Shown piece after piece: positions 36,230-45,689 of a stretch of DNA of 64,000 nucleotides. The DNA is from Chryseobacterium fluminis (GTDB lineage Bacteria; Bacteroidota; Bacteroidia; Flavobacteriales; Weeksellaceae). The position numbers and the translations under genes were made by a program. The stretch spans positions 3,410,001 to 3,474,000 of the forward strand of contig NZ_CP111121.1 in NCBI RefSeq assembly GCF_026314945.1, written 5' to 3'. The notes below the pieces were generated by a model. It worked only from the letters and a program-made list of their open reading frames with translations. It did not search any database and was not told where the DNA came from. Numbering within the stretch: the first letter of the stretch is position 1; each line of letters begins with the position of its first letter.

Positions 36230-37078
36230 TTAAACAGTGTCCATGAAGGTCTTTTCAACCTTATTAAAAATAACAGTACCAATAAGTAAAAGGCTCAATA
36301 TAATAGCGGTACTTATGGCAAGCATTACTGGTGAAAAATTTCCGACACCAAGCCATGCATATTTGAAGCATTCGAATATTCCGGTAAGAGGATTATAGAA
36401 TGAAACTTCTTTTAAAAATCCTGGTAATGCAGAGGTCGGATAGATAACAGGAGTAGCATACATGTATAAGCTTACGCCAAATCCTAAAAGCATAGCCAGG
36501 TCTTTATATTTTGTTGTAAGGGCGGAAAAAATCATTCCCACACCTAATGCAAACAGTGCCATTAAAATAATCAGAAAAGGAGTGGCAAGGATCCAGATAT
36601 TAGGATGTACCTGATCTTTAGAAAAGTAATACGTCCAGCCGATAATAAAAAGTAGAAATTGCACCCCAAAACGCATCAGGTTTGAAATCACAATAGAAAG
36701 GGGAGAAACCAGTCTCGGAAAATATACCTTTCCGAATATATTTGCATTTCCTGCAAATGTATATGAGGTCCCAAGCAGGCAAGATGAAAAATAATTCCAG
36801 AGGGTAACGCCCGCAAGATAAAAAAGTAATGGCGGAGCACCATCTGTAGGGAGATTTGCAATCCTCCCAAAAACGATTAAATAAACAATAGTCGTTAAAA
36901 TAGGATTGATAAAAAACCAGATTGGACCTAAAATCGTCTGCTTAAAACTGGATACGAAATCTCTCTTCACAAACATGTAAACAAGATCTTTATATCGCCA
37001 GACTTCTTTAAGCTTTAAGTCGAATAAGGTGTGGTTGGCTTCAATCGTTTCGGTCCACTTCTGTTGTGGTTCAGTCAT
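36230..37078 (-). CDS. wzm: Polysaccharide ABC transporter permease
   Basis: The 282-residue ABC-2 type membrane protein has about six membrane segments. It contains 'YMFVKRDFVSSFKQTILGPI' near residue 35 with the conserved 'LGPIW' motif, and 'YATPVIYPTSALPG' near 210. It forms the pore for export of undecaprenyl-linked polysaccharide together with Wzt. It is the first gene of the second minus-strand transcript, with a promoter box at 37098. Confidence 0.95.
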   Translation of the reverse strand: MTEPQQKWTETIEANHTLFDLKLKEVWRYKDLVYMFVKRDFVSSFKQTILGPIWFFINPILTTIVYLIVFGRIANLPTDGAPPLLFYLAGVTLWNYFSSCLLGTSYTFAGNANIFGKVYFPRLVSPLSIVISNLMRFGVQFLLFIIGWTYYFSKDQVHPNIWILATPFLIILMALFALGVGMIFSALTTKYKDLAMLLGFGVSLYMYATPVIYPTSALPGFLKEVSFYNPLTGIFECFKYAWLGVGNFSPVMLAISTAIILSLLLIGTVIFNKVEKTFMDTV

Positions 37079-37097
37079 CTATGTAAAAATTTTAATG

Positions 37098-37105
37098 CAA
37101 ATTTA
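37098..37105 (-). promoter_or_regulatory. -7 box TAAATTTG for wzm and the downstream glycan operon
   Basis: The plus strand reads CAAATTTA, which is TAnnTTTG on the minus strand. It lies 20 bases before the wzm ATG and downstream of a terminator, so it probably drives the long operon down to 19611. Confidence 0.55.
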
Positions 37106-37204
37106 TAATAATTAATTCTTATGTTACTCCACACCTGCGAAACATTATTCACCTGAAACAGAAAAACAACAACTAATATATTGATATTTGCTGTTATAAA
37201 CAAA

Positions 37205-37231
37205 AACTATTGACCAATAAGGCCAATAGTT
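37205..37231 (-). terminator. Rho-independent terminator after rmlA (minus strand)
   Basis: On the minus strand, AACTATTGGCC pairs with GGTCAATAGTT (one G-U pair) across a 5-base loop and is followed by a T run. It closes the ugd-rmlB-rmlA transcript. Confidence 0.8.
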
Positions 37232-37253
37232 GATAAATATTTAAAGTTAATCG

Positions 37254-38117
37254 TTATTTGTTAACAAGTTTTTTAAGATATTCGCCATACCCGCTTTTTC
37301 CATACTTGGCAGCAGTTTCCAGCAGCTTTTCTTCATTGATAAATTTATTTCTGAAAGCGATTTCTTCGATACATCCGATCTTGAAGCCCTGCCTTTTTTC
37401 AATAACGCTTACAAACTCAGAGGCGTCATTCAGGGAATCGAATGTTCCCGTATCCAGCCATGCCGTACCTCTGTCCAATACCCCGACTTCAAGTTTTCCG
37501 TTCTGAAGATAGACATTATTAACGTCCGTGATTTCGAGCTCTCCTCTGTGGGAAGGCTGGATGTTTTTGGCGATTTCTACCACATTATTATCATAGAAAT
37601 AAAGCCCCGGAACGGCATAGTTCGATTTGGGCTGGGTGGGTTTTTCTTCGATAGAAACGGCTTTGAAGTCGTCATCAAATTCTACCACGCCATATCTTTC
37701 AGGATCTGAAACATGATAGGCAAAAACCACACCTCCGTCCGGATTTGTTTTATTTTTTAGTAAAGTGCCCATTTCTGAACCATAGAAAATATTATCACCC
37801 AACACCAGCGCAGCAGCAGCATCTCCTATAAACTGATCACCCAGAATGAATGCCTGGGCCAGTCCGTCCGGACTTGGCTGTACTACATATTCAATATTGC
37901 ATCCTATCTGTGAGCCGTCTCCTAAAAGCTTAATAAAACCGGCCTGGTCATGAGGTGTCGTAATGATAAGAATATCTTTGATCCCGGCCAGAAGCAGGGT
38001 AGAAAGAGGGTAGTAGATCATCGGTTTGTCATAAACAGGCATGAGCTGTTTGCTTACGGCTATGGTAAGAGGGTAAAGTCTGGTTCCGGAACCTCCGGCT
38101 AAAATGATACCTTTCAT
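37254..38117 (-). CDS. rmlA: Glucose-1-phosphate thymidylyltransferase
   Basis: The 287-residue length is normal. It joins dTTP and glucose-1-phosphate to make dTDP-glucose. The nucleotide-binding start '[20 protein letters not shown]', '[18 protein letters not shown]' and '[20 protein letters not shown]' near residue 90-110 are diagnostic. It is 14 bases downstream of rmlB and followed by a terminator. With rmlB but no rmlC or rmlD here, its product probably feeds the FdtA route rather than rhamnose in this locus. Confidence 0.97.
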   Translation of the reverse strand: MKGIILAGGSGTRLYPLTIAVSKQLMPVYDKPMIYYPLSTLLLAGIKDILIITTPHDQAGFIKLLGDGSQIGCNIEYVVQPSPDGLAQAFILGDQFIGDAAAALVLGDNIFYGSEMGTLLKNKTNPDGGVVFAYHVSDPERYGVVEFDDDFKAVSIEEKPTQPKSNYAVPGLYFYDNNVVEIAKNIQPSHRGELEITDVNNVYLQNGKLEVGVLDRGTAWLDTGTFDSLNDASEFVSVIEKRQGFKIGCIEEIAFRNKFINEEKLLETAAKYGKSGYGEYLKKLVNK

Positions 38118-38131
38118 CTTCAGATTGTGTT

Positions 38132-39211
38132 TTAGTTGTATTGTTTATCGTAATATTTCTGGTAATCACCACTCGTTACATGTTCCAGCCATTCCTTGTT
38201 CTCAAGATACCAGTCGATGGTTTTTCCTAAGCCCTCTTCAAAAGTTACGGAAGGCTTCCATCCCAATTCGGAATTTAATTTCGTTGCATCGATCGCGTAA
38301 CGTTTGTCATGGCCCGGTCTGTCTTTTACATAAGTGATTAACTTTTCTGAATGCCCTTGAGGTCTTCCGAGCTTCTCATCCATCTGTCTGATAAGTTCTT
38401 TTACCAGGTCGATATTCTGCCATTCATTGAATCCGCCGATATTGTAAGTTTCTCCTGTCTTTGCTTCGTTAAAAATCTGGTGGATGCCCTTAGCATGGTC
38501 GATGACGAATAACCAGTCTCTGGTGTATTTTCCGTCACCGTAGATCGGCAAAGGTCTCTCGTTGATGATATTTGAAATACACAGAGGAATCAGTTTTTCA
38601 GGAAAGTGATTCGGACCGTAATTATTAGAACAGTTCGAAATAATAAACGGCATTCCGTACGTGTTCCCGTACGCTCTTACTAAGTGGTCAGAAGCAGCCT
38701 TGGAAGCTGAATACGGAGACTGTGGATCATATGCCGTAGTTTCTAAAAAGAATCCTGTTTCCCCAAGGCTTCCATAGACTTCATCTGTAGAAACGTGGTA
38801 GAAAAGATTTGTTCTTTTCTCATCAGGAAATCTTCCGTGGGTGTGATCCGGATTTAACGTCCAGAATTCCTTACAGAGATTCAGAAGATTGGCCGTACCG
38901 TTTACATTCGTATTAATGAATGCCATAGGATCCGTAATACTTCTGTCAACGTGGCTTTCTGCAGCCAGGTGAACCACGGCGTCCGGATTATATTTTTCAA
39001 ATACTTTTCTTAATTCTTCGGGTTTTGTGATGTCTGCTTTTTCGAAAACATAATTAGGTTCGTTTTCGATATCCTTCAGGTTTTCGAGATTTCCGGCATA
39101 CGTCAGCGCATCAAGGTTGATGATGGTAGATTCCGGATTGTTTTTTACAAATTCTCTTACCACATGCGAGCCGATAAATCCTGCTCCTCCAGTAATGATT
39201 ATATTCTTCAT
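38132..39211 (-). CDS. rmlB: dTDP-glucose 4,6-dehydratase
   Basis: The 359-residue NAD-dependent SDR makes dTDP-4-keto-6-deoxyglucose. It starts '[20 protein letters not shown]' with the GxxGxxG loop and has the catalytic '[12 protein letters not shown]' (YxxxK) near residue 160. Further family segments are '[14 protein letters not shown]' and '[18 protein letters not shown]'. Its product is the substrate of FdtA encoded in the next operon. It lies 14 bases before rmlA. Confidence 0.97.
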   Translation of the reverse strand: MKNIIITGGAGFIGSHVVREFVKNNPESTIINLDALTYAGNLENLKDIENEPNYVFEKADITKPEELRKVFEKYNPDAVVHLAAESHVDRSITDPMAFINTNVNGTANLLNLCKEFWTLNPDHTHGRFPDEKRTNLFYHVSTDEVYGSLGETGFFLETTAYDPQSPYSASKAASDHLVRAYGNTYGMPFIISNCSNNYGPNHFPEKLIPLCISNIINERPLPIYGDGKYTRDWLFVIDHAKGIHQIFNEAKTGETYNIGGFNEWQNIDLVKELIRQMDEKLGRPQGHSEKLITYVKDRPGHDKRYAIDATKLNSELGWKPSVTFEEGLGKTIDWYLENKEWLEHVTSGDYQKYYDKQYN

Positions 39212-39298
39212 GTTTTTATATTATAAGTCACGGCTTATCGCTTTTGACTTTTTTAAGATTAATTGTCTTTAATTAATAATAGATGCTTACAATGGCTC

Positions 39299-40609
39299 TT
39301 AGCCGATTGTTCTGCGTCCGATACTTTTATAATAGAATCCGTTCTGTTCCGGAATTTCAAGAGGGTACAAATTTCTTCCGTCGAAAATAACCTTGTGGTT
39401 CATTTTCTGAGCCATGAGTCCAAAGTTAGGGTTCTTAAATTCGGGCCACTCTGTTGCGACAAACAATGCATCTGCTTTTTCCAGTGCATCATACATAGTT
39501 TTTGCATACTGAATCTGATCTCCCAGTATTTTTCGGACGTTATTTTCTGCCACGGCATCATACGCAACAATTTTCGCGCCTTTTTCTAATAGCAAAGCAA
39601 TATTGTCCAATGAAGAGGCTTCCCGGATGTCATCCGTATTGGCCTTAAAGGCCAGTCCCCACATGGCAATGGTTTTTCCTTCGATGCTTCCTCCGAAATA
39701 TTTTTCAATTTCTGAGACCAGGATCACTTTCTGGGCAATATTTACATTTTCTGTAGCTTCCAGGATCTGGAAATTAAAATCTTCCTGCTTGCCGGATCTT
39801 ATCAGTGCTTTTACATCTTTAGGGAAACAGCTTCCTCCGTAACCGATGCCGGGGAATAAAAAGCGGTGTCCGATCCTGTCATCACTTCCCATTCCGAGTC
39901 TTACCTTGTCTACATCGGCGCCTACTTTTTCGCAATAATTGGCAATTTCATTCATAAACGTAATTTTTACGGCTAAAAATGAGTTGGCGGCATATTTGGT
40001 AAGTTCGGAAGATTTTTCATCCATGAAGATAATGGGAATTCCGGTATTGGTAAATGGCTGGTAAATTTTAGCCATAATATCTTTCGCTTTGTCAGAGCTC
40101 GAACCCACAACTACTCTTGCCGGGTTCATAGAATCCTCAACGGCAAAACCTTCTCTTAAGAATTCCGGATTGGAAACGACATCAAAAGGAATGCTTGTTT
40201 TTGAGGAAATAACTTCACGTACCCGGTCTGCTGTCCCTACCGGAACGGTACTTTTATTAACGACAACTTTATATTCTGTCATCATTTCGCCGATGTCACC
40301 GGCTACTTTCAGGACGTATGAAAGATCTGCAGAACCGTCTTCTCCGGGAGGAGTAGGTAAAGCCAGGTAGATCACTTCACTTTTGTCTAAGGCTTCTTTC
40401 AGATTAGTGGTGAAAAATAATCTTTCAGCCTGAATGTTTCTCAGGAACATCTCTTCAAGGTTCGGCTCATAAATGGGAACGATGCCGTTTTTCATACCTT
40501 CTACTTTTTTCTCATCAATATCTACACAGTATACTGAATTGCCAAGTTCTGCTAGGGTAGTGCCTGTTACTAATCCTACATAACCTGTTCCTACAATCGT
40601 TATATTCAA
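39299..40609 (-). CDS. ugd: UDP-glucose 6-dehydrogenase
   Basis: The 436-residue enzyme oxidises UDP-glucose to UDP-glucuronate with NAD. It starts 'MNITIVGTGYVGLVTGTTLA' and has the catalytic Cys in 'GIGYGGSCFPKDVKALI' near residue 260, plus 'KAYDAVA'-like C-terminal nucleotide-binding sequence ('KIVAYDAVAENNVR'). It is the first gene of the minus-strand nucleotide-sugar operon. The presence of an amidotransferase gene in the locus suggests that the uronic acid may be amidated. Confidence 0.96.
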   Translation of the reverse strand: MNITIVGTGYVGLVTGTTLAELGNSVYCVDIDEKKVEGMKNGIVPIYEPNLEEMFLRNIQAERLFFTTNLKEALDKSEVIYLALPTPPGEDGSADLSYVLKVAGDIGEMMTEYKVVVNKSTVPVGTADRVREVISSKTSIPFDVVSNPEFLREGFAVEDSMNPARVVVGSSSDKAKDIMAKIYQPFTNTGIPIIFMDEKSSELTKYAANSFLAVKITFMNEIANYCEKVGADVDKVRLGMGSDDRIGHRFLFPGIGYGGSCFPKDVKALIRSGKQEDFNFQILEATENVNIAQKVILVSEIEKYFGGSIEGKTIAMWGLAFKANTDDIREASSLDNIALLLEKGAKIVAYDAVAENNVRKILGDQIQYAKTMYDALEKADALFVATEWPEFKNPNFGLMAQKMNHKVIFDGRNLYPLEIPEQNGFYYKSIGRRTIG

Positions 40610-40634
40610 AATGTATGTTTTTAAAAATTCTAGA

Positions 40635-40642
40635 CAAAAATA
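40635..40642 (-). promoter_or_regulatory. -7 box TATTTTTG for ugd-rmlB-rmlA
   Basis: The plus strand reads CAAAAATA, an exact minus-strand TAnnTTTG, 25 bases before the ugd ATG. Confidence 0.55.
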
Positions 40643-40716
40643 ATAAAAATACCTTCACCACAACTTTTAATTTGATGTAAATCATTTTAACTTATTTGAT
40701 TGATAATAAGGATATT

Positions 40717-40746
40717 TTGGTTTTTTAAGAAAAATTTGTATATTTG
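40717..40746 (+). promoter_or_regulatory. Complete Bacteroidetes-type promoter for rimP-nusA-infB
   Basis: TTG at 40717-40719 and TATATTTG at 40739-40746 are separated by 19 bases, matching the -33/-7 arrangement of the primary sigma factor in this phylum. The predicted leader is about 75 bases. Confidence 0.7.
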
Positions 40747-40765
40747 CATTGGATTTACGGAAAAA

Positions 40766-40807
40766 ATGGGAAGGCCTTCGGAAGAAAGCCTTTTTTCGTA
40801 CGGGTAA
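40766..40807 (+). promoter_or_regulatory. Leader element: short frame and terminator-like hairpin upstream of rimP
   Basis: An ATG at 40766 opens a 13-codon frame (MGRPSEESLFSYG). Inside it, AAGGC (40771-40775) can pair with GCCTT (40788-40792) followed by six Ts, resembling an intrinsic terminator. The whole lies in the rimP leader. An attenuation role is inferred only. Confidence 0.4.
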
Positions 40808-40825
40808 ATCAAGATTACATTTTTT

Positions 40826-41293
40826 ATGGAGTTTAGAAAGAGAATTGAAGAATTATTAAACGAATTCCTTGACACCAGAAAAGATTTATTTCTTATTGAT
40901 TTAAAGTTTTCTGCAGGGGATGATATCACCGTTATTCTGGATGGTGATAACGGCGTTTCTTTGCAGGATTGCCTGGATGCAAGCCGTGCAATAGAGTTCA
41001 ATATGGATCGTGAGGAGCATGATTTCAGCCTTCAGGTAATGTCTGCAGGATTGAGTGAGCCCCTGTCGACACCAAGACAGTTTGCAAAAAATCTGGGAAG
41101 AGAAATTGAAGTTTTACTAAATGACTCCACCCAGACAGAAGGAGAACTTGCAAAAGTGGATGAAGAAAAAATTACACTTATTCTGCGCTACCGCAAGCCA
41201 AAAGATATTGGAAAAGGGAAAGTAGATGTGGAGGAGGAAAAAGAAATTCCTTACTCTGAGATTAAAAAAGCGTTAGTAACAATTAAATTTTAA
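40826..41293 (+). CDS. rimP: Ribosome maturation factor RimP
   Basis: The 155-residue cytoplasmic protein helps assemble the 30S subunit. The N-terminal domain has 'DLKFSAGDDITVILDGDNG' near residue 24, 'ASRAIEFNMD' near 52 and 'LQVMSAGLSEPLSTPRQFAK' near 72, all typical of RimP. It starts the conserved rimP-nusA-infB operon, with 15 bases to nusA. Confidence 0.95.
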   Translation: MEFRKRIEELLNEFLDTRKDLFLIDLKFSAGDDITVILDGDNGVSLQDCLDASRAIEFNMDREEHDFSLQVMSAGLSEPLSTPRQFAKNLGREIEVLLNDSTQTEGELAKVDEEKITLILRYRKPKDIGKGKVDVEEEKEIPYSEIKKALVTIKF

Positions 41294-41308
41294 AAGAAAA
41301 AAGAATAA

Positions 41309-42544
41309 ATGGACAATATAGCGTTGATTGAATCCTTTGGTGATTTTAAAGACGAAAAGGGGATCAGTAAGATTGATCTTATGGCAATTATTGAAGATTC
41401 ACTGAAGACCCTTTTGAGAAAAAGATACGATTCGGATGATCATTTTGATGTGATTGTAAACCCTGATAAAGGAGATTTTCAGATATTTTTAAATAAAACC
41501 ATCGTAGAAGACGAAATGTCTGAAGATGATGATTTGGAAATTGAAATTTCTGAGGCTAAAAAAATAGACCCTACCTTTGAAGTTGGAGAAGACTTTACCA
41601 TGGAAATTCCTGTTGCTCAGTTGGGCAGAAGAAATATCCTTACTTTGAAGCAGATTCTTGCCACCAAACTGCAGGAGCATAACAACGCCATGTTGTATGA
41701 GCAGTTCAGGGATAAAATTGGCGAGATTGTTGTAGGAGAAATTCACCACATCCGTCATAAGCATGTTATTTTGCTGGATGATGAAGGGAACGAATTTATT
41801 TTGCCTAAAGAAAATCAGATTCCGTCGGATTTCTTTAAAAAAGGTGAGAATATCAGAGCTATTGTTGAAACAGTAGATTTCAAAGGTTCAAAACCACAGA
41901 TTATTATTTCCAGAACTGCTCCTAAATTCCTTGAGAAATTATTAGAGCTGGAAATCCCTGAAATTCAGGATGGTACTATTATGCTGAAAAAAGTAGTAAG
42001 AATTCCTGGGGAAAAGGCGAAAATAGCAGTAGATGCTTACGATGACAGAATTGATCCGGTAGGTGCCTGTGTAGGGGTGAAAGGATCCAGAATTCATGGC
42101 GTGGTAAGAGAGTTGAGAAATGAAAACATCGATGTTATTCAGTGGTCTAAAAACCCTGAAATTTTGGTGAAGAGAGCTTTGGGAAATGTTACCATCAATA
42201 AAATTGATATCAATGAGGATCAGTCGTATGCACTGGTATACACGCCTATTGAAGAGATTTCCAAAGTAATCGGAAAACAGGGCCAGAACATCAGACTTGC
42301 TTCTTGGTTGACAGGTTATGAAATTGATGTGCATAGAGAAGCCAGCGAAGATGACGACGTTGAATTAAGAGAATTTAATGACGATATCGAGCAGTGGATC
42401 CTGGATGAATTTAAAAAAGTAGGTCTTACGACTGCAAAATCGGTACTGGATAAGGAAACTGAAAGTCTTCTGAATATGGTAGACCTTGAAGAAGAAACGA
42501 TCGAAGAAGTAAAACGTATTCTGAGAGAAGAATTCGAAGATTAA
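41309..42544 (+). CDS. nusA: Transcription termination/antitermination factor NusA
   Basis: The 411-residue protein has an N-terminal RNA-polymerase-binding domain (about 1-125), an S1 domain ('GEIVVGEIHHIRHKHVILLD' near residue 136), and KH domains with 'VGACVGVKGSRIHGVVRELR' near 250 and 'ISKVIGKQGQNIRLASWLTG' near 318. It lacks the acidic C-terminal repeats of the Escherichia coli protein, as is usual outside Proteobacteria. It modulates pausing, termination and antitermination. Confidence 0.97.
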   Translation: MDNIALIESFGDFKDEKGISKIDLMAIIEDSLKTLLRKRYDSDDHFDVIVNPDKGDFQIFLNKTIVEDEMSEDDDLEIEISEAKKIDPTFEVGEDFTMEIPVAQLGRRNILTLKQILATKLQEHNNAMLYEQFRDKIGEIVVGEIHHIRHKHVILLDDEGNEFILPKENQIPSDFFKKGENIRAIVETVDFKGSKPQIIISRTAPKFLEKLLELEIPEIQDGTIMLKKVVRIPGEKAKIAVDAYDDRIDPVGACVGVKGSRIHGVVRELRNENIDVIQWSKNPEILVKRALGNVTINKIDINEDQSYALVYTPIEEISKVIGKQGQNIRLASWLTGYEIDVHREASEDDDVELREFNDDIEQWILDEFKKVGLTTAKSVLDKETESLLNMVDLEEETIEEVKRILREEFED

Positions 42545-42624
42545 GATTTTCAATAAATTTTAATAAAACAGTAAAAAAGAAATACTTTAATTTTATAGAA
42601 TTAAAAAAACAGTAAATAGTATAG

Positions 42625-45600
42625 ATGCCAAAAATTAGATTAAATAAAGCGGTTAAGGAATTCAATATTTCGATGTCCAGATTAGTGGAATTTTTACAAG
42701 CTAAGGGTATCGAGGTTGAAAGCAATCCTAACGCTCAATTAGAAGAAGCGGCATATTCTGCATTGGAAGCTGAGTTTGCCAAAGACGGTGAGCAGCGTAA
42801 AGCTTCCCATGAGGTGGTTATCACTAAAGTTCCGGAAGAAAAACTGGAGATTGAAGAGAAAAAGACCCCTGAAGTAATAAGAGCTAAAGCTAATAAACCG
42901 GAAACTAAAATTTTAGGTAAGATAGATCTTGAATCTAAAAAACCTGAAGTTGAAGAAACTCCTGCTGAAAAACCTGCACCTGTAGTGGAGGAGAAAAAGA
43001 GGAAGCTGCACCTGCTCCTGAGGTGAAAGCGGCTCCTGAAAAGCAGGAATTTAAAGTTCTGGATAAAATAGATTTGTCTCAAATAGAATCTAGGAATAGA
43101 CCAGTGAAAAAAGACAAACCTAAAGAAGAGGAGAAAAAAGTAGAGGAAAAACCAGTTGTAGAACCTGTGAAAGAAACTCCAAAACCAGTTGTTGAGGCTG
43201 CTAAGCCTGCCGAGGTAAAACCTGTTGAAACGAAGAAAACAGAAGAAGAACCTCAAGAACCACAAAAAATTGAAACCGTTTATCAAAAGCTTGACGGACC
43301 TAAAATTGTTGGTGAAAAGATCGACTTAACCCAATTTGCACCAAAACCAAATTCCGGGGCTAAGAAGAAAAGAAAAAGAATTGAAAAGCCCGGTGGAAAC
43401 AATCCACAAGGTGGTGGAAACAACCAGCAGGGTGGAAACAATAACAACCAGGGTGGTGCACAGGGAAACCGTCCTTATAATAATAATCAGGGTGGGCAAA
43501 ACCGTCCTCAGGGACAGGGTGGGCCTCAAGGCAACCGTCCTCAGGGGCAAGGTGGCCAGAACCGTCCGCAAGGGCAAGGCGGCCAGGGTGGAAACCGTTT
43601 TGGAAACAACCAGGGCAGCCGACCGCCAGGTCAGGGTGGTCAGGGAAATCGTCCGCCGGGTCAGGGAGGAAACCGTTTTGGTAACAACAGACCTGGTCAG
43701 AGAACGATGCCTGTTGAATTGACAGATGAACAAGTTAAAAATCAGATCAAGGAAACGCTTGAGAAGTTAACCAATAAAGGAGGTAAATCAAAATCTGCCA
43801 AACACAGGAAAGATAAGAGAAACTTCCGTAGGGAACAGGATGAGCGTCAGCAGGAAATTGATGCACAGGACAGAACATTAAAGGTAACCGAGTTTATCAC
43901 GGTAGGTGAACTTGCGAGTTTAATGAATGTTTCTCCGACAGAAGTTATTTCTGCATGTTTCTCATTAGGGGTAATGGTTACCATGAACCAGAGACTGGAA
44001 GCGGATACCTTGTTGTTGGTAGCGGATGAATTTGGGTACAAAATCGAATTCTCGGATGCGGATCTTGAAGAAAATGATGCAGAAGACGAAATAGATACTG
44101 AAGAAAGCCTGTTATTCAGAGCGCCGGTAGTTACCGTAATGGGACACGTTGACCACGGTAAGACTTCATTATTGGATTATGTAAGGAAAACCAATGTAAT
44201 TGCAGGAGAATCCGGTGGAATTACTCAGCACATCGGAGCTTATAACGTGAAATTGGAAAACGGACAGAGAATTACATTCCTGGATACTCCCGGTCACGAA
44301 GCCTTTACCGCAATGAGAGCGAGAGGAGCACAGATCACCGATATTGCTATTATTGTAATTGCAGCGGACGATGATGTGATGCCTCAGACGAAAGAAGCCA
44401 TTGCCCATGCTCAGGCTGCGCAGGTACCGATGATTATTGCGATCAATAAGGTTGATAAACCTAATGCGAATCCTGATAACATCCGTCAGCAGCTTTCCGG
44501 ATTAAATCCGCCGGTATTGGTTGAAGAATGGGGTGGAAATGTTCAGGCGCAGGAGATTTCAGCTAAATTTGGTAATAACGTAGATGTATTGTTGGAGAAG
44601 GTTCTATTGCAGGCAGAAATGCTTGAATTGAAAGCTAATCCGGAACGTGCAGCCAACGGTGTTGTTATCGAAGCGTCTTTAGATAAAGGTAGAGGGTATG
44701 TAGCAACGATGCTGGTACAGACAGGAACTTTAAGAGTCGGTGACTATGTGGTAGCCGGTAAAAATCACGGTAAAGTAAAAGCTTTACTGGATGAAAGAGG
44801 TAAAAATCTGGAAGAGGCTGGTCCTTCAATTCCGGCAACGATCTTAGGATTGGACGGAGCACCTACAGCAGGGGATAAATTCCGTGTATATGCTGATGAG
44901 AGTGAAGGTAAGGCTATTGCTAACAAAAGAGAGCAGTTGCAGAGAGAACTGTCCATCCGAACCAAGAAGCATACAACTCTTGAAGAATTGGGAAGACGTA
45001 TTGCTTTAGGTGAGTTCAAAGAACTGAATATTATCCTTAAAGGTGACGTGGATGGTTCTGTAGAAGCACTTTCTGATCAGTTACAAAGACTTTCAACGGA
45101 AGAGATCAGCGTGAAAATCCTTCACTCAGGAGTAGGACAGATCACGGAATCTGATATCAACTTAGCCGCAGCATCTGATGCGATCATTATCGGATTTAAT
45201 GTAAGAGCCGGTGCCAACGCAAAAGATCTTGCAGACCGTGAAGAAATTGAGATCAGAACGTATTCTGTTATTTATAAAGCGATCGATGAAGTAAAAGAAG
45301 CGATGGAAGGGATGCTTTCTCCGGAAATTCAGGAGCAGGTAATCGGTAATGTTGAAATCCGTGAGGTATTCAAGATTTCTAAAGTAGGAACAATTGCAGG
45401 TTGTATGGTTCTTACAGGAAAAGTTACCAGACAGTCCAAAGTTCGTTTATTGAGAGATGGCATCGTTAAGTTTGACGGCGAGTTAGAAAGTTTAAAACGT
45501 TTCAAAGACGATGTAAGAGAAGTAACAAAAGGTTACGAATGTGGATTGAATCTGAAAGGGTATAATGATATCGAAACGGGTGATATTCTTGAAGTTTATG

Positions 45601-45632
45601 AAGAAGTAGCCGTGAAGAAAAAATTGAAATAA
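42625..45632 (+). CDS. infB: Translation initiation factor IF-2, with an apparent frameshift near 42994
   Basis: The N-terminal IF2 motif ('[20 protein letters not shown]') starts at 42625. The frame breaks near 42994-42998, where one A seems missing from a five-A run; the remaining frame is open to 45632. Corrected, the product is about 1002 residues. After a Lys/Glu/Pro-rich linker and a Gly/Gln/Asn-rich region (43396-43710) comes the GTPase domain with '[17 protein letters not shown]', '[11 protein letters not shown]' and 'NKVDKP', then the IF2 C-terminal domains. It delivers initiator tRNA to the ribosome. The gene is essential in bacteria, so the break is unlikely to be a true knockout. 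Confidence 0.93.
43396..43710 (+). repeat. Gly/Gln/Asn/Arg/Pro low-complexity repeat region within infB
   Basis: Irregular tandem units such as GGNNNNQGG and NRPQGQGG run for about 100 residues. At DNA level, repeated cagggtgg- and cgtcc-type blocks recur. This part of IF-2 is normally variable in length; a region this rich in Gly, Gln and Asn is unusual in appearance. Confidence 0.85.
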
Positions 45633-45652
45633 TTTCACTTTTTGATTAACAT

Positions 45653-45683
45653 AAAAAAACCACTTTTTTAAAGTGGTTTTTTT
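45653..45683 (+). terminator. Bidirectional terminator after infB
   Basis: An A-rich run with CCACTTT pairs with AAAGTGG and a T run, giving a stem flanked by A and T tracts. It serves infB and the convergent gene at 45690. Confidence 0.85.
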
Positions 45684-45689
45684 ATTCAA

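Noticed and set aside
43396..43710. Tandem repeats considered as a CRISPR array
   Set aside because: The units are in-frame with IF-2, irregular in length and have no unique spacers.
43326..43733. Long open frames on the minus strand and in another plus frame inside infB
   Set aside because: They arise from the repetitive Gly/Gln/Asn codons of infB and encode low-complexity Arg/Thr/Ser strings; shadows of the real gene.
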